A stretch of 64,000 nucleotides of DNA, taken from Ptiloglossa arizonensis (taxonomy: Eukaryota; Arthropoda; Insecta; Hymenoptera; Colletidae). A program made the translations under genes and the position numbers. The notes beneath the pieces are model-generated. The model did not search any database. It was not told the origin of the DNA and saw only the letters and a program-made list of their open reading frames with translations. The stretch lies in assembly GCF_051014685.1 (NCBI RefSeq), contig NW_027479517.1:43463-107462 (forward strand), in the 5' to 3' direction. Of the stretch, positions 11,646 through 25,700 are shown piece after piece (the stretch's first letter is position 1; the number at the start of each line of letters is the position of its first letter).

Positions 11646-12554
11646 GATCAATCCGCAAAATTTCTGCTGCATCTGAAAGTAGAAACTCGCCCGATTACAA
11701 CGGTATGCGTACTTTTCCCCTAGGCCGTTCTAGTTATGCTTTTCGAGCATCAGGACTGTGAAAATTTTGCGTTTCTCAACCGTTTCTTACCTCCAAACTG
11801 CCATATCTCGCGAACGGATTGACCAATCCGCAAAATTTCTGTTGCATCTGAAAGTAGAAACTCGCCCGATTACAACGGTATGCGTAATTTTCCCCTAGGC
11901 CGTTCCAGTTATTCGTTTCGAGCATCAGAACTGCGAAAATTTTGAGTTTCTCAACCGTTTCTTACCTCCAAACTGCCATATCTCGCGAACGGATCGACGA
12001 ATTCGCAAAATTTCTGTTGCATCTGAAAGTAGAAACTCGCCCGATTACAACGGTATGCGTACTTTTACCCTAGGCCGTTCTAGTTATCCGTTTCGAGCAT
12101 CAGAACTGCGAAAATTTTGAGTTTCTCAACCGTTTCTTACCTCCAAACTGCCATATCTCGCGAACGGATTGACCAATCCGCAAAATTTTTGTTGCATCTG
12201 AAAGTAGAAACTCGCCCGATTACAACGGTATGTGTACTTTTCCCCTAGGCCGTTCCAGTTATTCGTTTCGAGCATCAGAACTACGAAAATTTTGAGTTTC
12301 TAATCCGTTTCTTACCTCCAAACTGCCATATCTCGCGAACGGATAGACCAATCCTCAAAATTTCTGTTGCATCTGAAAGTAGAGACTCGCCCGATTACAA
12401 CAGTATGCGTACTTTTCCCCTAGGCCGTTCTAGTTATGCTTGTCGAGCATCAGAACTGCGAAAATTTTGAGTTTCTCAAGCGTTTCTTACCTCCAAACTG
12501 CCATATCTCGCGAACGGATTGACCAATCCGCAAAATTTTTGTAGCATCTGAAAG

Positions 12555-14620
12555 TAGAAACTCGCCCGATTACAACGGTAGGTGTACTTTTCCCCTAGGC
12601 CGTTCCAGTTATTCGTTTCGAGCATCAGAACTGCGAAAATTTTGAGTTTCTCATCCGTTTCTTACCTCCAAACTGCCATATCTCGCGAACGGATAGACCA
12701 ATCCTCAAAATTTCTGTTGCATCTGAAAGTAGAGACTCGCCCGATTACAACAGTATGCGTACTTTTCCCCTAGGCCGTTCTAGTTATCCGTTTCGAGCAT
12801 CAGAACTGCCAAAATTTTGAGTTTCTCAAACGTTTGTTACCTCCAAACTGCCATATCTCGCGAACGGATTGACCAATCCGCAAAATTTTTGTTGCATCTG
12901 AAAGTAGAAACTCGCCCGATTACAACGGTATGTGTACTTTTCCCCGAGGCCGTTCCAATTATTCGTTTCGAGCATCAGAACTGCGAAAATTTTGAGTTTC
13001 TCAAGCGTTTCTTACATCCAAACTGCCATATCTCGCGAACGGATTGACCAATCCGCAAAATTTCTGTTGCATCTGAAAGTAGAGACTCGCCCGATTACAA
13101 CAGTATGCGTACTTTTCCCCTAGGCCGTTCTAGTTATCCGTTTCGAGCATCAGAACTGCGAAAATTTTGAGTTTCTCAAACGTTTGTTACCTCCAAACTG
13201 CCATATCTCGCGAACGGATTGACCAATCCGCAAAATTTTTGTTGCATCTGAAAGTAGAAACTCGCCCGATCACAACGGTATGAGTTCTCTTCCCCTAGGC
13301 CGTTCTAGTTATGCTTGTCGAGCATGAGAACTACGAAAATTTTGAGTTTCTCATCCGTTTCTTACCTCCAAACTGCCATACCTCGCGAACGGATTGATCA
13401 ATCCGCAAAATTTCTGTTGCATCTGAAAGTAGAAACTCGCCCGATTACAACGGTATGTGTACTTTTCCCCTAGGCCGTTCTAGTTATCCGTTTCGAGCAT
13501 CAGAACTGCGAAAATTTTGGGTTTCTAATCCGTTTCTTACCTCCAAACTGCCATATCTCGCGAACGGATTGATCAATCCGCAAAATTTCTGTTGCATCTG
13601 AAAGTAGATACTCGCCCGATTACAACGGTATGCGTACTTTTCCCCTAGGCCGTTCTAGTTATGCTTGTCGAGCATCAGAACTGCGATAATTTTGAGTTTC
13701 TCAAGCGTTTCTTACCTCCAAACACCCATATCTCGCGAACGGATAGACCAATCCTCAAAATTTCTGTTGCATCTGAAAGTAGAGACTCGCCCGATTACAA
13801 CAGTATGCGTACTTTTCCCCTAGGCCGTTCTAGTTATGCTTGTCGAGCATCAGAACTGCGAAAATTTTGAGTTTCTCAAGCGTTTCTTACCTCCAAACTG
13901 CCATATCTCGCGAACGGATTGACCAATCCGCAAAATTTCTGTTGCATCTGAAAGTAGAAACTCGCCCGATTACAACGGTATGTGTACTATTCCCCTAGGC
14001 CGTTCCAGTTATTCGTTTCGAGCATCAGAACTGCGAAAATTTTGAGTTTCTAATCCGTTTCTTACCTCCAAACTGCCATATCTCGCGAACGGATAGACCA
14101 ATCCTCAAAATTTCTGTTGCATCTGAAAGTAGAGACTCGCCCGATTACAACAGTATGCGTACTTTTCCCCTAGGCCGTTCTAGTTATGCTTGTCGAGCAT
14201 CAGAACTGCGAAAATTTTGAGTTTCTCAAGCGTTTCTTACTTCCAAACTGCCATATCTCGCGAACGGATTGACCAATCCACAAAATTTTTGTAGCATCTG
14301 AAAGTAGAAACTCGCCCGATTACAACGGTATGTGTACTTTTCCCCTAGGCCGTTCCAGTTATTCGTTTCGAGCATCAGAACTGCGAAAATTTTGAGTTTC
14401 TCATCCGTTTCTTACCTCCAAACTGCCATATCTCGCGAAAGGATTGACCATTCCGCAATACTTCTGTTGCATCTGAAAGTAGAAACTCGCCCGATTACAA
14501 CGGTATGTGTACTTTTCCCCTAGGCCGTTCTAGTTATTCGTTTCGAGCATCAGAACTGCGAAAATTTTGAGTTTCTCAACCGTTTCTTACATCCAAACTG
14601 CCATATCTCGCGAACGGATT
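12555..14620 (+). repeat. Nested duplication, second copy
   Basis: Partner of 9,930-11,645. It holds two additional monomers at about 13,320-13,660, one with a CATGAGAACTACG head and CCATACCTCGCGAAC, the next with TTTTGGGTTTC. The copies part again near 14,620, where GATTGACTAATCC replaces GATTGATCAATCC. The same arrangement is preserved in HOR copy 2 at about 34,600-36,665. Confidence 0.8.
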
Positions 14621-15586
14621 GACTAATCCGCAAAATTTCTGTTGCATCTGAAAGTAGAAACTCGCCCGATTACAACGGTATGCATACATTTCCCCTAGGC
14701 CGTTCTAGTTATCCGTTTCGAGCATCAGAACTGCGAAAATTTTGAGTTTATCAAACGTTTGTTACCTCCAAACTGCCATATGTCGCGAACGGATTGACCA
14801 ATCCGCAAAATTTTTGTTGCATCTGAAAGTAGAAACACGCCCGATTACAACGGTATGTGTACTTTTCCCCTAGGCCGTTCCAGTTATTCGTTTCGAGTAT
14901 CAGGACTGTGAAAATTTTGCGTTTCTCAACCGTTTCTTACCTCCAAACTGCCATATCTCGCGAACGGATTGACCAATCCGCAAAATTTCTGTTGCATCTG
15001 AAAGTAGAAACTCGCCCGATTACAACGGTATGCGTAATTTTCCCCTAGGCCGTTCTAGTTATTCGTTTCGAGCATCAGAACTGCGAAAATTTTGAGTTTC
15101 TAATCCGTTTCTTACCTCCAAACTGTCATATCTCGCGAACGGATAGACCAATCCTCAAAATTTCTGTTGCATCTGAAAGTAGAAACTCGCCCGATTACAA
15201 CGGTATGCGTACTTTTCCCCTAGGCCGTTCTAGTTATCCGTTTCGAGCATCAGAACTGCGAAAATTTTGAGTTTCTCAAACGTTTGTTACCTCCAAACTG
15301 CCATATCTCGCGAACGGATTGACCAATCCGCAAAATTTTTGTTGCATCTGAAAGTAGAAACTCGCCCGATTACAACGGTATGTGTACTTTTCCCCGAGGC
15401 CGTTCCAATTATTCGTTTCGAGCATCAGAACTGAGAAAATTTTGAGTTTCTCAAGCGTTTCTTACATCCAAACTGCCATATCTCGCGAACGGATTGATCA
15501 ATCCGCAAAATTTCTGTTGCATCTGAAAGTAGATACTCGCCCGATTACAACGGTATGCGTACTTTTTCCCCTAGGCCGTTCTAGTT

Positions 15587-16287
15587 ATGCTTGTCGAGCA
15601 TCAGAACTGCGATAATTTTGAGTTTCTCAAGCGTTTCTTACCTCCAAACTCCCATATCTCGCGAACGGATAGACCAATCATCAAAATTTCTGTTGCATCT
15701 GAAAGTAGAGACTCGCCCGATTACAACAGTATGCGTACTTTTCCCCTAGGCCGTTCTAGTTATGCTTGTCGAGCATCAGAACTGCGAAAATTTTGAGTTT
15801 CTCAAGCGTTTCTTACCTCCAAACTGCCATATCTCGCGAACGGATTGACCAATCCGCAAAATTTTTAGTTGCATCTGAAAGTAGAAACTCGCCCGATTAC
15901 AACGGTATGTGTACTTTTCCCCTAGGCCGTTCCAGTTATTCGTTTCGAGCATCAGAACTGCGAAAATTTTGAGTTTCTCATCCGTTTCTTACCTCCAAAC
16001 TGCCATATCTCGCGAACGGATAGACCAATCCTCAAAATTTCTGTTGCATCTGAAAGTAGAGACTCGCCCGATTACAACAGTATGCGTACTTTTCCCCTAG
16101 GCCGTTCTTGTTATGCTTGTCGAGCATCAGAACTGCGAAAATTTTGAGTTTCTCAAGCGTTTCTTACATCCAAACTGCCATATCTCGCGAACGGATTGAC
16201 CAATCCGCAAAATTTCTGTTGCATCTGAAAGTAGAAACTCGCCCGATTACAACGGTATGCGTACTTTTCCCCTAGGCCGTTCTAGTT
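15587..16287 (+). repeat. 4-monomer tandem block, copy a (701 bp)
   Basis: This block repeats at a 701-bp spacing (4 x 175 + 1) from 16,288. The extra base comes from the 176-bp variant monomer it contains. Units in order: CTGCGATAATTTTG with ATAGACCAATCATC; the TTTTTAGTTGC unit; a CCAGTTATTCG unit; and a hybrid unit at about 16,100-16,270. In HOR copy 2 the same block is one monomer longer (876 bp). Confidence 0.82.
15745..15920 (+). repeat. 176-bp variant monomer (inserted A after T-run)
   Basis: This unit reads AATTTTTAGTTGCATC where others read AATTTTTGTTGCATC, giving 176 bp between CCTAGG sites. The inserted A lies at 15,867. Further examples are at 16,568, 23,561, 23,911, 37,911, 38,787, 42,988, 43,864, 50,862 and 51,212. 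The marker keeps its relative position in both long HOR copies, so it predates their duplication and is not a sequencing error. Confidence 0.92.
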
Positions 16288-16810
16288 ATGCTTGTCGAGC
16301 ATCAGAACTGCGATAATTTTGAGTTTCTCAAGCGTTTCTTACCTCCAAACTCCCATATCTCGCGAACGGATAGACCAATCATCAAAATTTCTGTTGCATC
16401 TGAAAGTAGAGACTCGCCCGATTACAACAGTATGCGTACTTTTCCCCTAGGCCGTTCTAGTTATGCTTGTCGAGCATCAGAACTGCGAAAATTTTGAGTT
16501 TCTCAAGCGTTTCTTACCTCCAAACTGCCATATCTCGCGAACGGATTGACCAATCCGCAAAATTTTTAGTTGCATCTGAAAGTAGAAACTCGCCCGATTA
16601 CAACGGTATGTGTACTTTTCCCATAGGCCGTTCCAGTTATTCGTTTCGAGCATCAGAACTGCGAAAATTTTGAGTTTCTCATCCGTTTCTTACCTCCAAA
16701 CTGCCATATCTCGCGAACGGATAGACCAATCCTCAAAATTTCTGTTGCATCTGAAAGTAGAGACTCGCCCGATTACAACAGTATGCGTACTTTTCCCCTA
16801 GGCCGTTCTT
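16288..16810 (+). repeat. 4-monomer tandem block, copy b
   Basis: Second copy of the preceding block. It differs by CCCATAGGCC at 16,621, which removes the CCTAGG site, and then continues into the TTGTTATGC / GATCGACGAATCTGC unit from 16,814. Confidence 0.8.
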
Positions 16811-16813
16811 GTT

Positions 16814-17335
16814 ATGCTTGTCGAGCATCAGAACTGCGAAAATTTTGAGTTCCTCAAGCGTTTCTTACTTCCAAACTGCCATATCTCGCGAACGGATCGA
16901 CGAATCTGCAAAATTTCTGTTGCATCTGAAAGTAGAAACTCGCCCGATTACAACGGTATGCGTACTTTTCCCCTAGGCCGTTCTACTTATCCGTTTCGAG
17001 CATCAGAACTGCGAAAATTTTGAGTTTCTCAAGCGTTTCTTACATCCAAACTGCCATATCTCGCGAACGGATTGACCAATCCGCAAAATTTCTGTTGCAT
17101 CTGAAAGTAGAAACTCGCCCGATCACAACGGTATGCGTACTCTTCCCCTAGGCCGTTCTAGTTATGCTTGTCGAGCATGAGAACTACGAAAATTTTGAGT
17201 CTCTCATCCGTTTCTTACCTCCAAACTGCCATATCTCGCGAACGGATCGACGAATCTGCAAAATTTCTGTTACGTCTGAAAGTAGAAACTCGCCCGATTA
17301 CAACGGTATGCGTACTTTTCCCCTAGGCCGTTCTA
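16814..17335 (+). repeat. 3-monomer block repeated 10 monomers downstream (copy a)
   Basis: This run (TTGTTATGC head with GATCGACGAATCTGC; CTACTTATCC head with ACATCC; CATGAGAACTACG with GAGTCTCTC and GTTACGTCTG) recurs from 18,564 at 1,750 bp. After about 17,340 the match resumes at 1,575 bp (9 monomers), so the first copy holds one additional unit, the CTGCGATAATTTTG unit at about 17,340. Confidence 0.78.
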
Positions 17336-18563
17336 GTTATGCTTGTCGAGCATCAGAACTGCGATAATTTTGAGTTTCTCAAGCGTTTCTTACTTCCAAA
17401 CTCCCATATCTCGCGAACGGATTGACCAATCCGCAAAATTTCTGTTGCATCTGAAAGTAGAAACTCGCCCGATTACAACGGTATGCGTAATTTTCCCCTA
17501 GGCCGTTCTAGTTATTCGTTTCGAGCATCAGAACTGCGAAAATTTTGAGTTTCTCAACCGTTTCTTACCTCTAAACTGCCATATCTCGCGAACGGATCGA
17601 CGAATTCGCAAAATTTCTGTTGCATCTGAAAGTAGAAACTCGCCCGATTACAACGGTATGCGTACTTTTCCCCTAGGCCGTTCTAGTTATCTGTTTCGAG
17701 CATCAGAACTGCGAAAATTTTGAGTTTCTCAACCGTTTCTTACCTCCAAACTGCCATATCTCGCGAACGGATCGACGAATCCGCAAAATTTCTGTTGCAT
17801 CTGAAATTAGAAACTCGCCCGATTACAACGGTATGCGTACTTTTCCGCTAGGCCGTTCTAGTTATCCGTTTCGAGCATCAGAACTGCGAAAATTTTGAGT
17901 TTCTCAAACGTTTGTTACCTCCAAACTGCCATATCTCGCGAACGGATTGACCAATCCGCAAAATTTTTGTTGCATCTGAAAGTAGAAACTCGCCCGATTA
18001 CAACGGTATGTGTACTTTTCCCGGAGGCCGTTCCAATTATTCGTTTCGAGCATCAGAACTGAGAAAATTTTGAGTTTCTCAAGCGTTTCTTGCATCCAAA
18101 CTGCCATATCTCGCGAACGGATTGATCAATCCGCAAAATTTCTGTTGCATCTGAAAGTAGATACTCGCCCGATTACAACGGTATGCGTACTTTTCCCCTA
18201 GGCCGTTCTAGTTATGCTTGTCGAGCATCAGAACTGCGATAATTTTGAGTTTCTCAAGCGTTTCTTACCTCCAAACTCCCATATCTCGCGAACGGATAGA
18301 CCAATCCTCAAAATTTCTGTTGCATCTGAAAGTAGAGACTCGCCCGATTACAACAGTATGCGTACTTTTCCCCTAGGCCGTTCTTGTTATGCTTGTCGAG
18401 CATCAGAACTGCGAAAATTTTGAGTTTCTCATCCGTTTCTTACCTCCAAACTGCCATATCTCGCGAACGGATAGACCAATCCTCAAAATTTCTGTTGCAT
18501 CTGAAAGTAGAGACTCGCCCGATTACAACAGTATGCGTACTTTTCCCCTAGGCCGTTCTTGTT

Positions 18564-19085
18564 ATGCTTGTCGAGCATCAGAACTGCGAAAATTTTGAGT
18601 TTCTCAAGCGTTTCTTACTTCCAAACTGCCATATCTCGCGAACGGATCGACGAATCTGCAAAATTTCTGTTGCATCTGAAAGTAGAAACTCGCCCGATTA
18701 CAACGGTATGCGTACTTTTCCCCTAGGCCGTTCTACTTATCCGTTTCGAGCATCAGAACTGCGAAAATTTTGAGTTTCTCAAGCGTTTCTTACATCCAAA
18801 CTGCCATATCTCGCGAACGGATTGGCCAATCCGCAAAATTTCTGTTGCATCTGAAAGTAGAAACTCGCCCGATCACAACGGTATGCGTACTCTTCCCCTA
18901 GGCCGTTCTAGTTATGCTTGTCGAGCATGAGAACTACGAAAATTTTGAGTCTCTCATCCGTTTCTTACCTCCAAACTGCCATATCTCGCGAACGGATCGA
19001 CGAATCTGCAAAATTTCTGTTACGTCTGAAAGTAGAAACTCGCCCGATTACAACGGTATGCGTAATTTTCCCCTAGGCCGTTCTA
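18564..19085 (+). repeat. 3-monomer block repeated 10 monomers upstream (copy b)
   Basis: Partner of 16,814-17,335. It has GATTGGCCAATCC at about 18,820 where the first copy has GATTGACCAATCC; the same GGCC form is found in HOR copy 2 near 46,117. Confidence 0.76.
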
Positions 19086-20296
19086 GTTATTCGTTTCGTG
19101 CATCAGAACTGCGAAAATTTTGAGTTTCTCAACCGTTTCTTACCTCCAAACTGCCATATCTCGCGAACGGATCGACGAATTCGCAAAATTTCTGTTGCAT
19201 CTGAAAGTAGAAACTCGCCCGATTACAACGGTATGCGTACTTTTCCCCTAGGCCGATCTAGTTATCTGTTTCGAGCATCAGAACTGCGAAAATTTTGAGT
19301 TTCTCAACCGTTTCTTACCTCCAAACTGCCATATCTCGCGAACGGATCGACGAATCCGCAAAATTTCTGTTGCATCTGAAATTAGAAACTCGCCCGATTA
19401 CAACGGTATGCGTACTTTTCCGCTAGGCGGTTCTAGTTATCCGTTTCGAGCATCAGAACTGCGAAAATTTTGAGTTTCTCAAACGTTTGTTACATCCAAA
19501 CTGCCATATCTCGCGAACGGATTGACCAATCCGCAAAATTTTTGTTGCATCTGAAAGTAGAAACTCGCCCGATTACAACGGTATGTGTACTGTTCCCCTA
19601 GGCCGTTCCAGTTATTCGTCTCGAGCATCAGAACTGCGAAAATTTTGAGTTTCTAATCCGTTTCTTACCTCCAAACTGCCATATCTCGCGAACGGATAGA
19701 CCAATCCTCAAAATTTCTGTTGCATCTGAAAGTAGAGACTCGCCCGATTACATCGGTATGCGTAATTTTCCCCTAGGCCGTTGTAGTTATTCGTTTCGAG
19801 CATCAGAACTGCGAAAATTTTGAGTTTCTCAACCGTTTCTTACCTCCAAACTGCCATATCTAGCGAACGGATCGACGAATCTGCAAAATTTCTGTTGCAT
19901 CTGAAAGTAGAAACTCGCCCGATTACAACGGTATGCGTACTTTTCCCCTAGGCCGTTCTAGTTATGCTTGTCGAGCATCAGAACTGCGAAAATTTTGAGT
20001 TTCTCAAGCGTTTCTTACCTCCAAACTGCCATATCACGCGAACGGATTGACCAATCCGCAAAATTTCTGTTGCATCTGAAAGTAGAAACTCGCCCGATTA
20101 CAACAGTATGTGTACTTTTCCCCTAGGCCGTTCCAATTATTCGTTTCGAGCATCAGAACTGCAAAAATTTTGAGTTTCTCAAGCGTTTCTTACATCCAAA
20201 CTGCCATATCTCGCGAACGGATCGACCAATCCGCAAAATTTCTGTTGCATCTGAAAGTAGAAACTCGCCCGATTACAACGGTATGCGTACTTTTCC

Positions 20297-20468
20297 CCTA
20301 GGCCGTTCTAGTTATTCGTTTCGAGCATCAGAACTGCGAAAATTTTGAGTTTCTCAACCGTTTCTTACCTCCAAACTGCCATATCTCGCGAACGGATCGA
20401 CGAATCCGCAAAATTTCTGTTGCATCTGAAAGTAGAAACTCGCCCGATTACGGTATGCGTACTTTTCC
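20297..20468 (+). repeat. 172-bp variant monomer (3-bp deletion)
   Basis: The tail reads CGATTACGGTATGCG instead of CGATTACAACGGTATGCG, three bases short, giving 172 bp between CCTAGG sites. The same form occurs at 47,593-47,764 (the twin in HOR copy 2), at 52,491-52,662, and in the noisy twin of the latter at about 25,193-25,365. Confidence 0.92.
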
Positions 20469-22742
20469 CCTAGGCCGTTCTAGTTATCCGTTTCGAGCAT
20501 CAGAACTGCGAAAATTTTGAGTTTCTCAAACGTTTGTTACCTCCAAACTGCCATATCTCGCGAACGGATTGACCAATCTGCAAAATTTTTGCTGCATCGG
20601 AAAGTAGAAACTCGCCCGATTACAACGGTATGTGTACTTTTCCCCTAGGCCGTTCCAATTATTCGTTTCGAGCATCAGGACTGTGAAAATTTTGAGTTTC
20701 TCAACCATTTCTTACCTCCAAACTGCCATATCTCGCGAACGGATCGACCAATCCGCAAAATTTCTGTTGCATCTGAAAGTAGAAACTCGCCCGATTACAA
20801 CGGTATGCGTACTTTTCCCCTAGGCCTTTCTGGTTATTCATTTCGAGCATCAGAACTGCGAAAATTTTGAGTTGCTCAAGCGTTTCTTACCTCCAAACTG
20901 CCATATCTCGCGAAAGGATTGACCATTCCGCAATACTTCTGTTGCATCTGAAAGTAGAAACTCGCCCGATTACAACGGTATGCGTACTTTTCCCCTAGGC
21001 CGTTCTAGTTATTCGTTTCGAGCATCAGAACTGCGAAAATTTTGAGTTTCTCAACCGTTTCTTACCTCCAAACTGCCATATCTCGCGAACGGATTGACCA
21101 ATCCGCAAAATTTCTGTTGCATCTGAAAGTAGAAACTCGCCCGATTACAACGGTATGCGTACTTTTCCCCTAGGCCGTTCTAGTTATCCGTTTCGAGCAT
21201 CAGAACTGCGAAAATTTTGAGTTTATCAAACGTTTGTTACCTCCAAACTGCCATATGTCGCGAACGGATTGACCAATCCGCAAAATTTTTGTTGCATCTG
21301 AAAGTAGAAACTCGCCCGATTACAACGGTATGTGTACTTTTCCCCTAGGCCGTTCCAATTATTCGTTTCGAGCATCAGAACTGAGAAAATTTTGAGTTTC
21401 TCAAGCGTTTCTTACATCCAAACTGCTTTATCTCGCGAACGGATTGATCAATCCGCAAAATTTCTGTTGCATCTGAAAGTAGATACTCGCCCGATTACAA
21501 CGGTATGCGTACTTTTCCCCTAGGCCGTTCTAGTTATGCTTGTCGAGCATCAGAACTGCGATAATTTTGAGTTTCTCAAGCGTTTCTTACCTCCAAACTC
21601 CCATATCTCGCGAACGGATAGACCAATCCTCAAAATTTCTGTTGCATCTGAAAGTAAAGACTCGCCCGATTACAACAGTATGCGTACTTTTCCCCTAGGC
21701 CGTTCTAGTTATGCTTGTCGAGCATCAGAACTGCGAAAATTTTGAGTTTCTCAAGCGTTTCTTACCTCCAAACTGCCATATCTCGCGAACGGATTGACCA
21801 ATCCGCAAAATTTTTGTAGCATCTGAAAGTAGAAACTCGCCCGATTAAAACGGTATGTGTACTTTTCCCCTAGGCCGTTCCAGTTATTCGTTTCGAGCAT
21901 CAGAACTGCGAAAATTTTGAGTTTCTCATCCGTTTCTTACCTCCAAACTGCCATATCTCGCGAACGGATAGACCAATCCTCAAAATTTCTGTTGCATCTG
22001 AAAGTAGAAACTCGCCCGATTACAACGGTATGCGTACTTTTCCCCTAGGCCGTTCTAGTTATCCGTTTCGAGCATCAGAACTGCGAAAATTTTGAGTTTC
22101 TCAAACGTTTGTTACCTCCAAACTGCCATATCTCGCGAACGGATTGACCAATCCGCAAAATTTTTGTTGCATCTGAAAGTAGAAACTCGCCCGATTACAA
22201 CGGTATGTGTACTTTTCCCCGAGGCCGTTCCAATTATTCGTTTCGAGCATCAGAACTGAGAAAATTTTGAGTTTCTCAAGCGTTTCTTACATCCAAACTG
22301 CCATATCTCGCGAACGGATAGACCAATCCTCAAAATTTCTGTTGCATCTGAAAGTAGAGACTCGCCCGATTACAACAGTATGCGTACTTTTCCCCTAGGC
22401 CGTTCTAGTTATGCTTGTCGAGCATCAGAACTGCGAAAATTTTGAGTTTCTCAAGCGTTTCTTACCTCGAAACTGCCATATCTCGCGAACGGATTGACCA
22501 ATCCGCAAAATTTCTGTTGCATCTGAAAGTAGAAACTCGCCCGATTACAACGGTATGTGTACTTTTCCCCTAGGCCGTTCTAGTTATTCGTTTCGAGCAT
22601 CAGAACTGCGAAAATTTTGAGTTTCTCATCCGTTTCTTACCTCCAAACTGCCATATCTCGCGAACGGATTGATCAATCCGCAAAATTTCTGTTGCATCTG
22701 AAAGTAGAAACTCGCCCGATTACAACGGTATGCGTACTTTTC

Positions 22743-25700
22743 CCTAGGCCGTTCTAGTTATGCTTGTCGAGCATCAGAACTGCGATAATTTTGAGTTTCT
22801 CAAGCGTTCTTACTTCCAAACACCCATATCTCGCGAACGGATTGACCAATCCGCAAAATTTCTGTTGCATCTGAAAGTAGAAACTCGCCCGATTACAACG
22901 GTATGCGTAATTTTCCCCTAGGCCGTTCTAGTTATTCGTTTCGAGCATCAGAACTGTGAAAATTTTGAGTTTCTAAACCGTTTCTTACCTCCAAACTGCC
23001 ATATCTCGCGAACGGGTCGACGAATCGCAAATTTCTGTTGCATCTGAAAGTAGAAACTCGCCCGATTACAACGGTATGCGCACTTTTCCCCTAGGCCGTT
23101 CTAGTTATCTGTTTCGAGCATCAGAACTGCGAAAATTTTGAGTTTCTCAACCGTTTCTTACCTCCAAACTGCCATATCTCGCGAACGGATCGACGAATCC
23201 GCAAAATTTCTGTTGCATCTGAAAGTAGAAACTCGCCCGATTACAACGGTATGCGTACTTTTCCGCTAGGCCGTTCTAGTTATCCGTTTCGAGCATCAGA
23301 ACTGCGAAAATTTTGAGTTTCTCAAACGTTTGTTACCTCCAAACTGCCATATCTCGCGAACGGATAGACCAATCCTCAAAATTTCTGTTGCATCTTAAAG
23401 TAGAGACTCGCCCGATTACAACAGTATGCGTACTTTTCCCCTAGGCCGTTCTAGTTATGCTTGTCGAGCATCAGAACTGCGAAATTTTGAGTTTCTCAAG
23501 CGTTTCTTACCTCCAAACTGCCATATCTCGCGAACGGATTGACCAATCCGCAAAATTTTTAGTTGCATCTGAAAGTAGAAACTCGCCCGATTACAACGGT
23601 ATGTGTACTTTTCCCCTAGGCCGTTCCAGTTATTCGTTTCGAGCATCAGAACTGCGAAAATTTTGAGTTTCTCATCCGTTTCTTACCTCCAAACTGCCAT
23701 ATCTCGCGAACGGATAGACCAATCCTCAAAATTTCTGTTGCATCTGAAAGTAGAGACTCGCCCGATTACAACAGTATGCGTACTTTCCCCTAGGCCGTTC
23801 TAGTTATGCTTGTCGAGCATCAGAACTGCGAAAATTTTGAGTTTCTCAAGCGTTTCTTACTTCCAAACTGCCATATCTCGCGAACGGATTGACCAATCCG
23901 CAAAATTTTTAGTTGCATCTGAAAGTAGAAACTCGCCCGATTACAACGGTATGTGTACTTTTCCCCTAGGCCGTTCCAGTTATTCGTTTCGAGCATCAGA
24001 ACTGCGAAAATTTTGAGTTTCTCATCCGTTTCTTACCTCCAAACTGCCATATCTCGCGAACGGATAGACCAATCCTCAAAATTTCTGTTGCATCTGAAAG
24101 TAGAGACTCGCCCGATTACAACAGTATGCGTACTTTTCCCCTAGGCCGTTCTAGTTATGCTTGTCGAGCATCAGAACTGCGAAAATTTGGAGTTTCTCAA
24201 GCGTTTCTTACCTCCAAACTGCCATATCTCGCGAACGGATTGACCAATCCGCAAAATTTTTGTTGCATCTGAAAGTAGAAACTCGCCCGATTACAACGGT
24301 ATGCGTACTTTTCCCCTAGGCCGTTCTAGTTATTCGTTTCGAGCATCAGAACTGCGAAAATTTTGAGTTTCTAAACCGTTTCTTACCTCCAAACTGCCAT
24401 ATCTCGCGAACGGGTCGACGAATTCGCAAAATTTCTGTTGCATCTGAAAGTAGAAACTCGCCCGATTACAACGGTATGCGCACTTTTTCCCCCTAGGCCG
24501 TTCTAGTTATCTGTTTCGAGCATCAGAACTGCGAAAATTTTGAGTTTCTCAAACGTTTGTTACCTCCAAACTGCCATATCTCGCGAACGGATTGACCAAT
24601 CCGCAAAATTTTTTGCTGCATCTGAAAGTAGAAACTCGCCCGATTACAACGGTATGTGTACTTTTCCCTAGGCCGTTTCCAATTATTCGTTTCGAGCATC
24701 AGGACTGTGAAAATTTTGAGTTTCTCAACCGTTTCTTACCTCCAAACTGCCATATCTCGCGAACGGATTGACCAATCCGCAAAATTTCTGTTGCATCTGA
24801 AAGTAGAAACTCGCCCGATTACAACGGTATGCGTACTCTTCCCCCTAGGCCGTTCTAGTTATTCGTTTCGAGCATCAGAACTGCGAAAATTTTGAGTTTC
24901 TCAACCGTTTCTTACCTGCCAAACTGCCATATCTCGCGAACGGATCGACGAATCTGCAAAATTTCTGTTGCATCTGAAAGTAGAAACTCGCCGATTACAA
25001 CGGTATGCGTACTTTTCCCCTAGGCCGTTCTAGTTATCCGTTTCGAGCATCAGAACTGCGAAAATTTGAGTTTCTCAAACGTTTGTTACCTCCAAACTGC
25101 CATATCTCGCGAACGGATTGACCAATCCGCAAAATTTCTGTTGCATCTGAAAGTAGAAACTCGCCCGATTACAACGGTATGTGTACTTTTCCCCTAGGCC
25201 CGTTCTAGTTATTCGTTTCGAGCATCAGAACTGCGAAAATTTTGAGTTTCTCAACCCTTTCTTACCTCCAAACTGCCATATCTCGCGAACGGATCGACGA
25301 ATCCGCAAAATTTCTGTTGCATCTGAAAGTAGAAACTCGCCCGATTACGGTATGCGTACTTTTCCCATAGGCCGTTCTAGTTATCCGTTTTCGAGCATCA
25401 GAACTGCGAAAATTTTGAGTTTCTCAAACGTTTGTTACATGAAAACTGCCATATCTCGCGAACGGATTGACCAATCCGCAAAATTTTTGCTGCATCTGAA
25501 GAGTAGAAACTCGCCCGATTACAACGGTATGTGTACTTTTCCCCTAGGCCGTTCCAATTATTCGTTTCGAGCATCAGGACTGTGAAAATTTGAGTTTCTC
25601 ACCGTTTCTTACCTCCAAACTGCCATATCTCGCGAACGGATCGACCAATCCGCAAAATTTCTGTTGCATCTGAAAGTAGAAACTCGCCCGATTACAACGG

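Noticed and set aside
25181..25585. Open frame of 134 codons
   Set aside because: It lies in the indel-rich patch; small gains and losses happen to skip stops. The clean twin near 52,480-52,880 does not keep this frame open.
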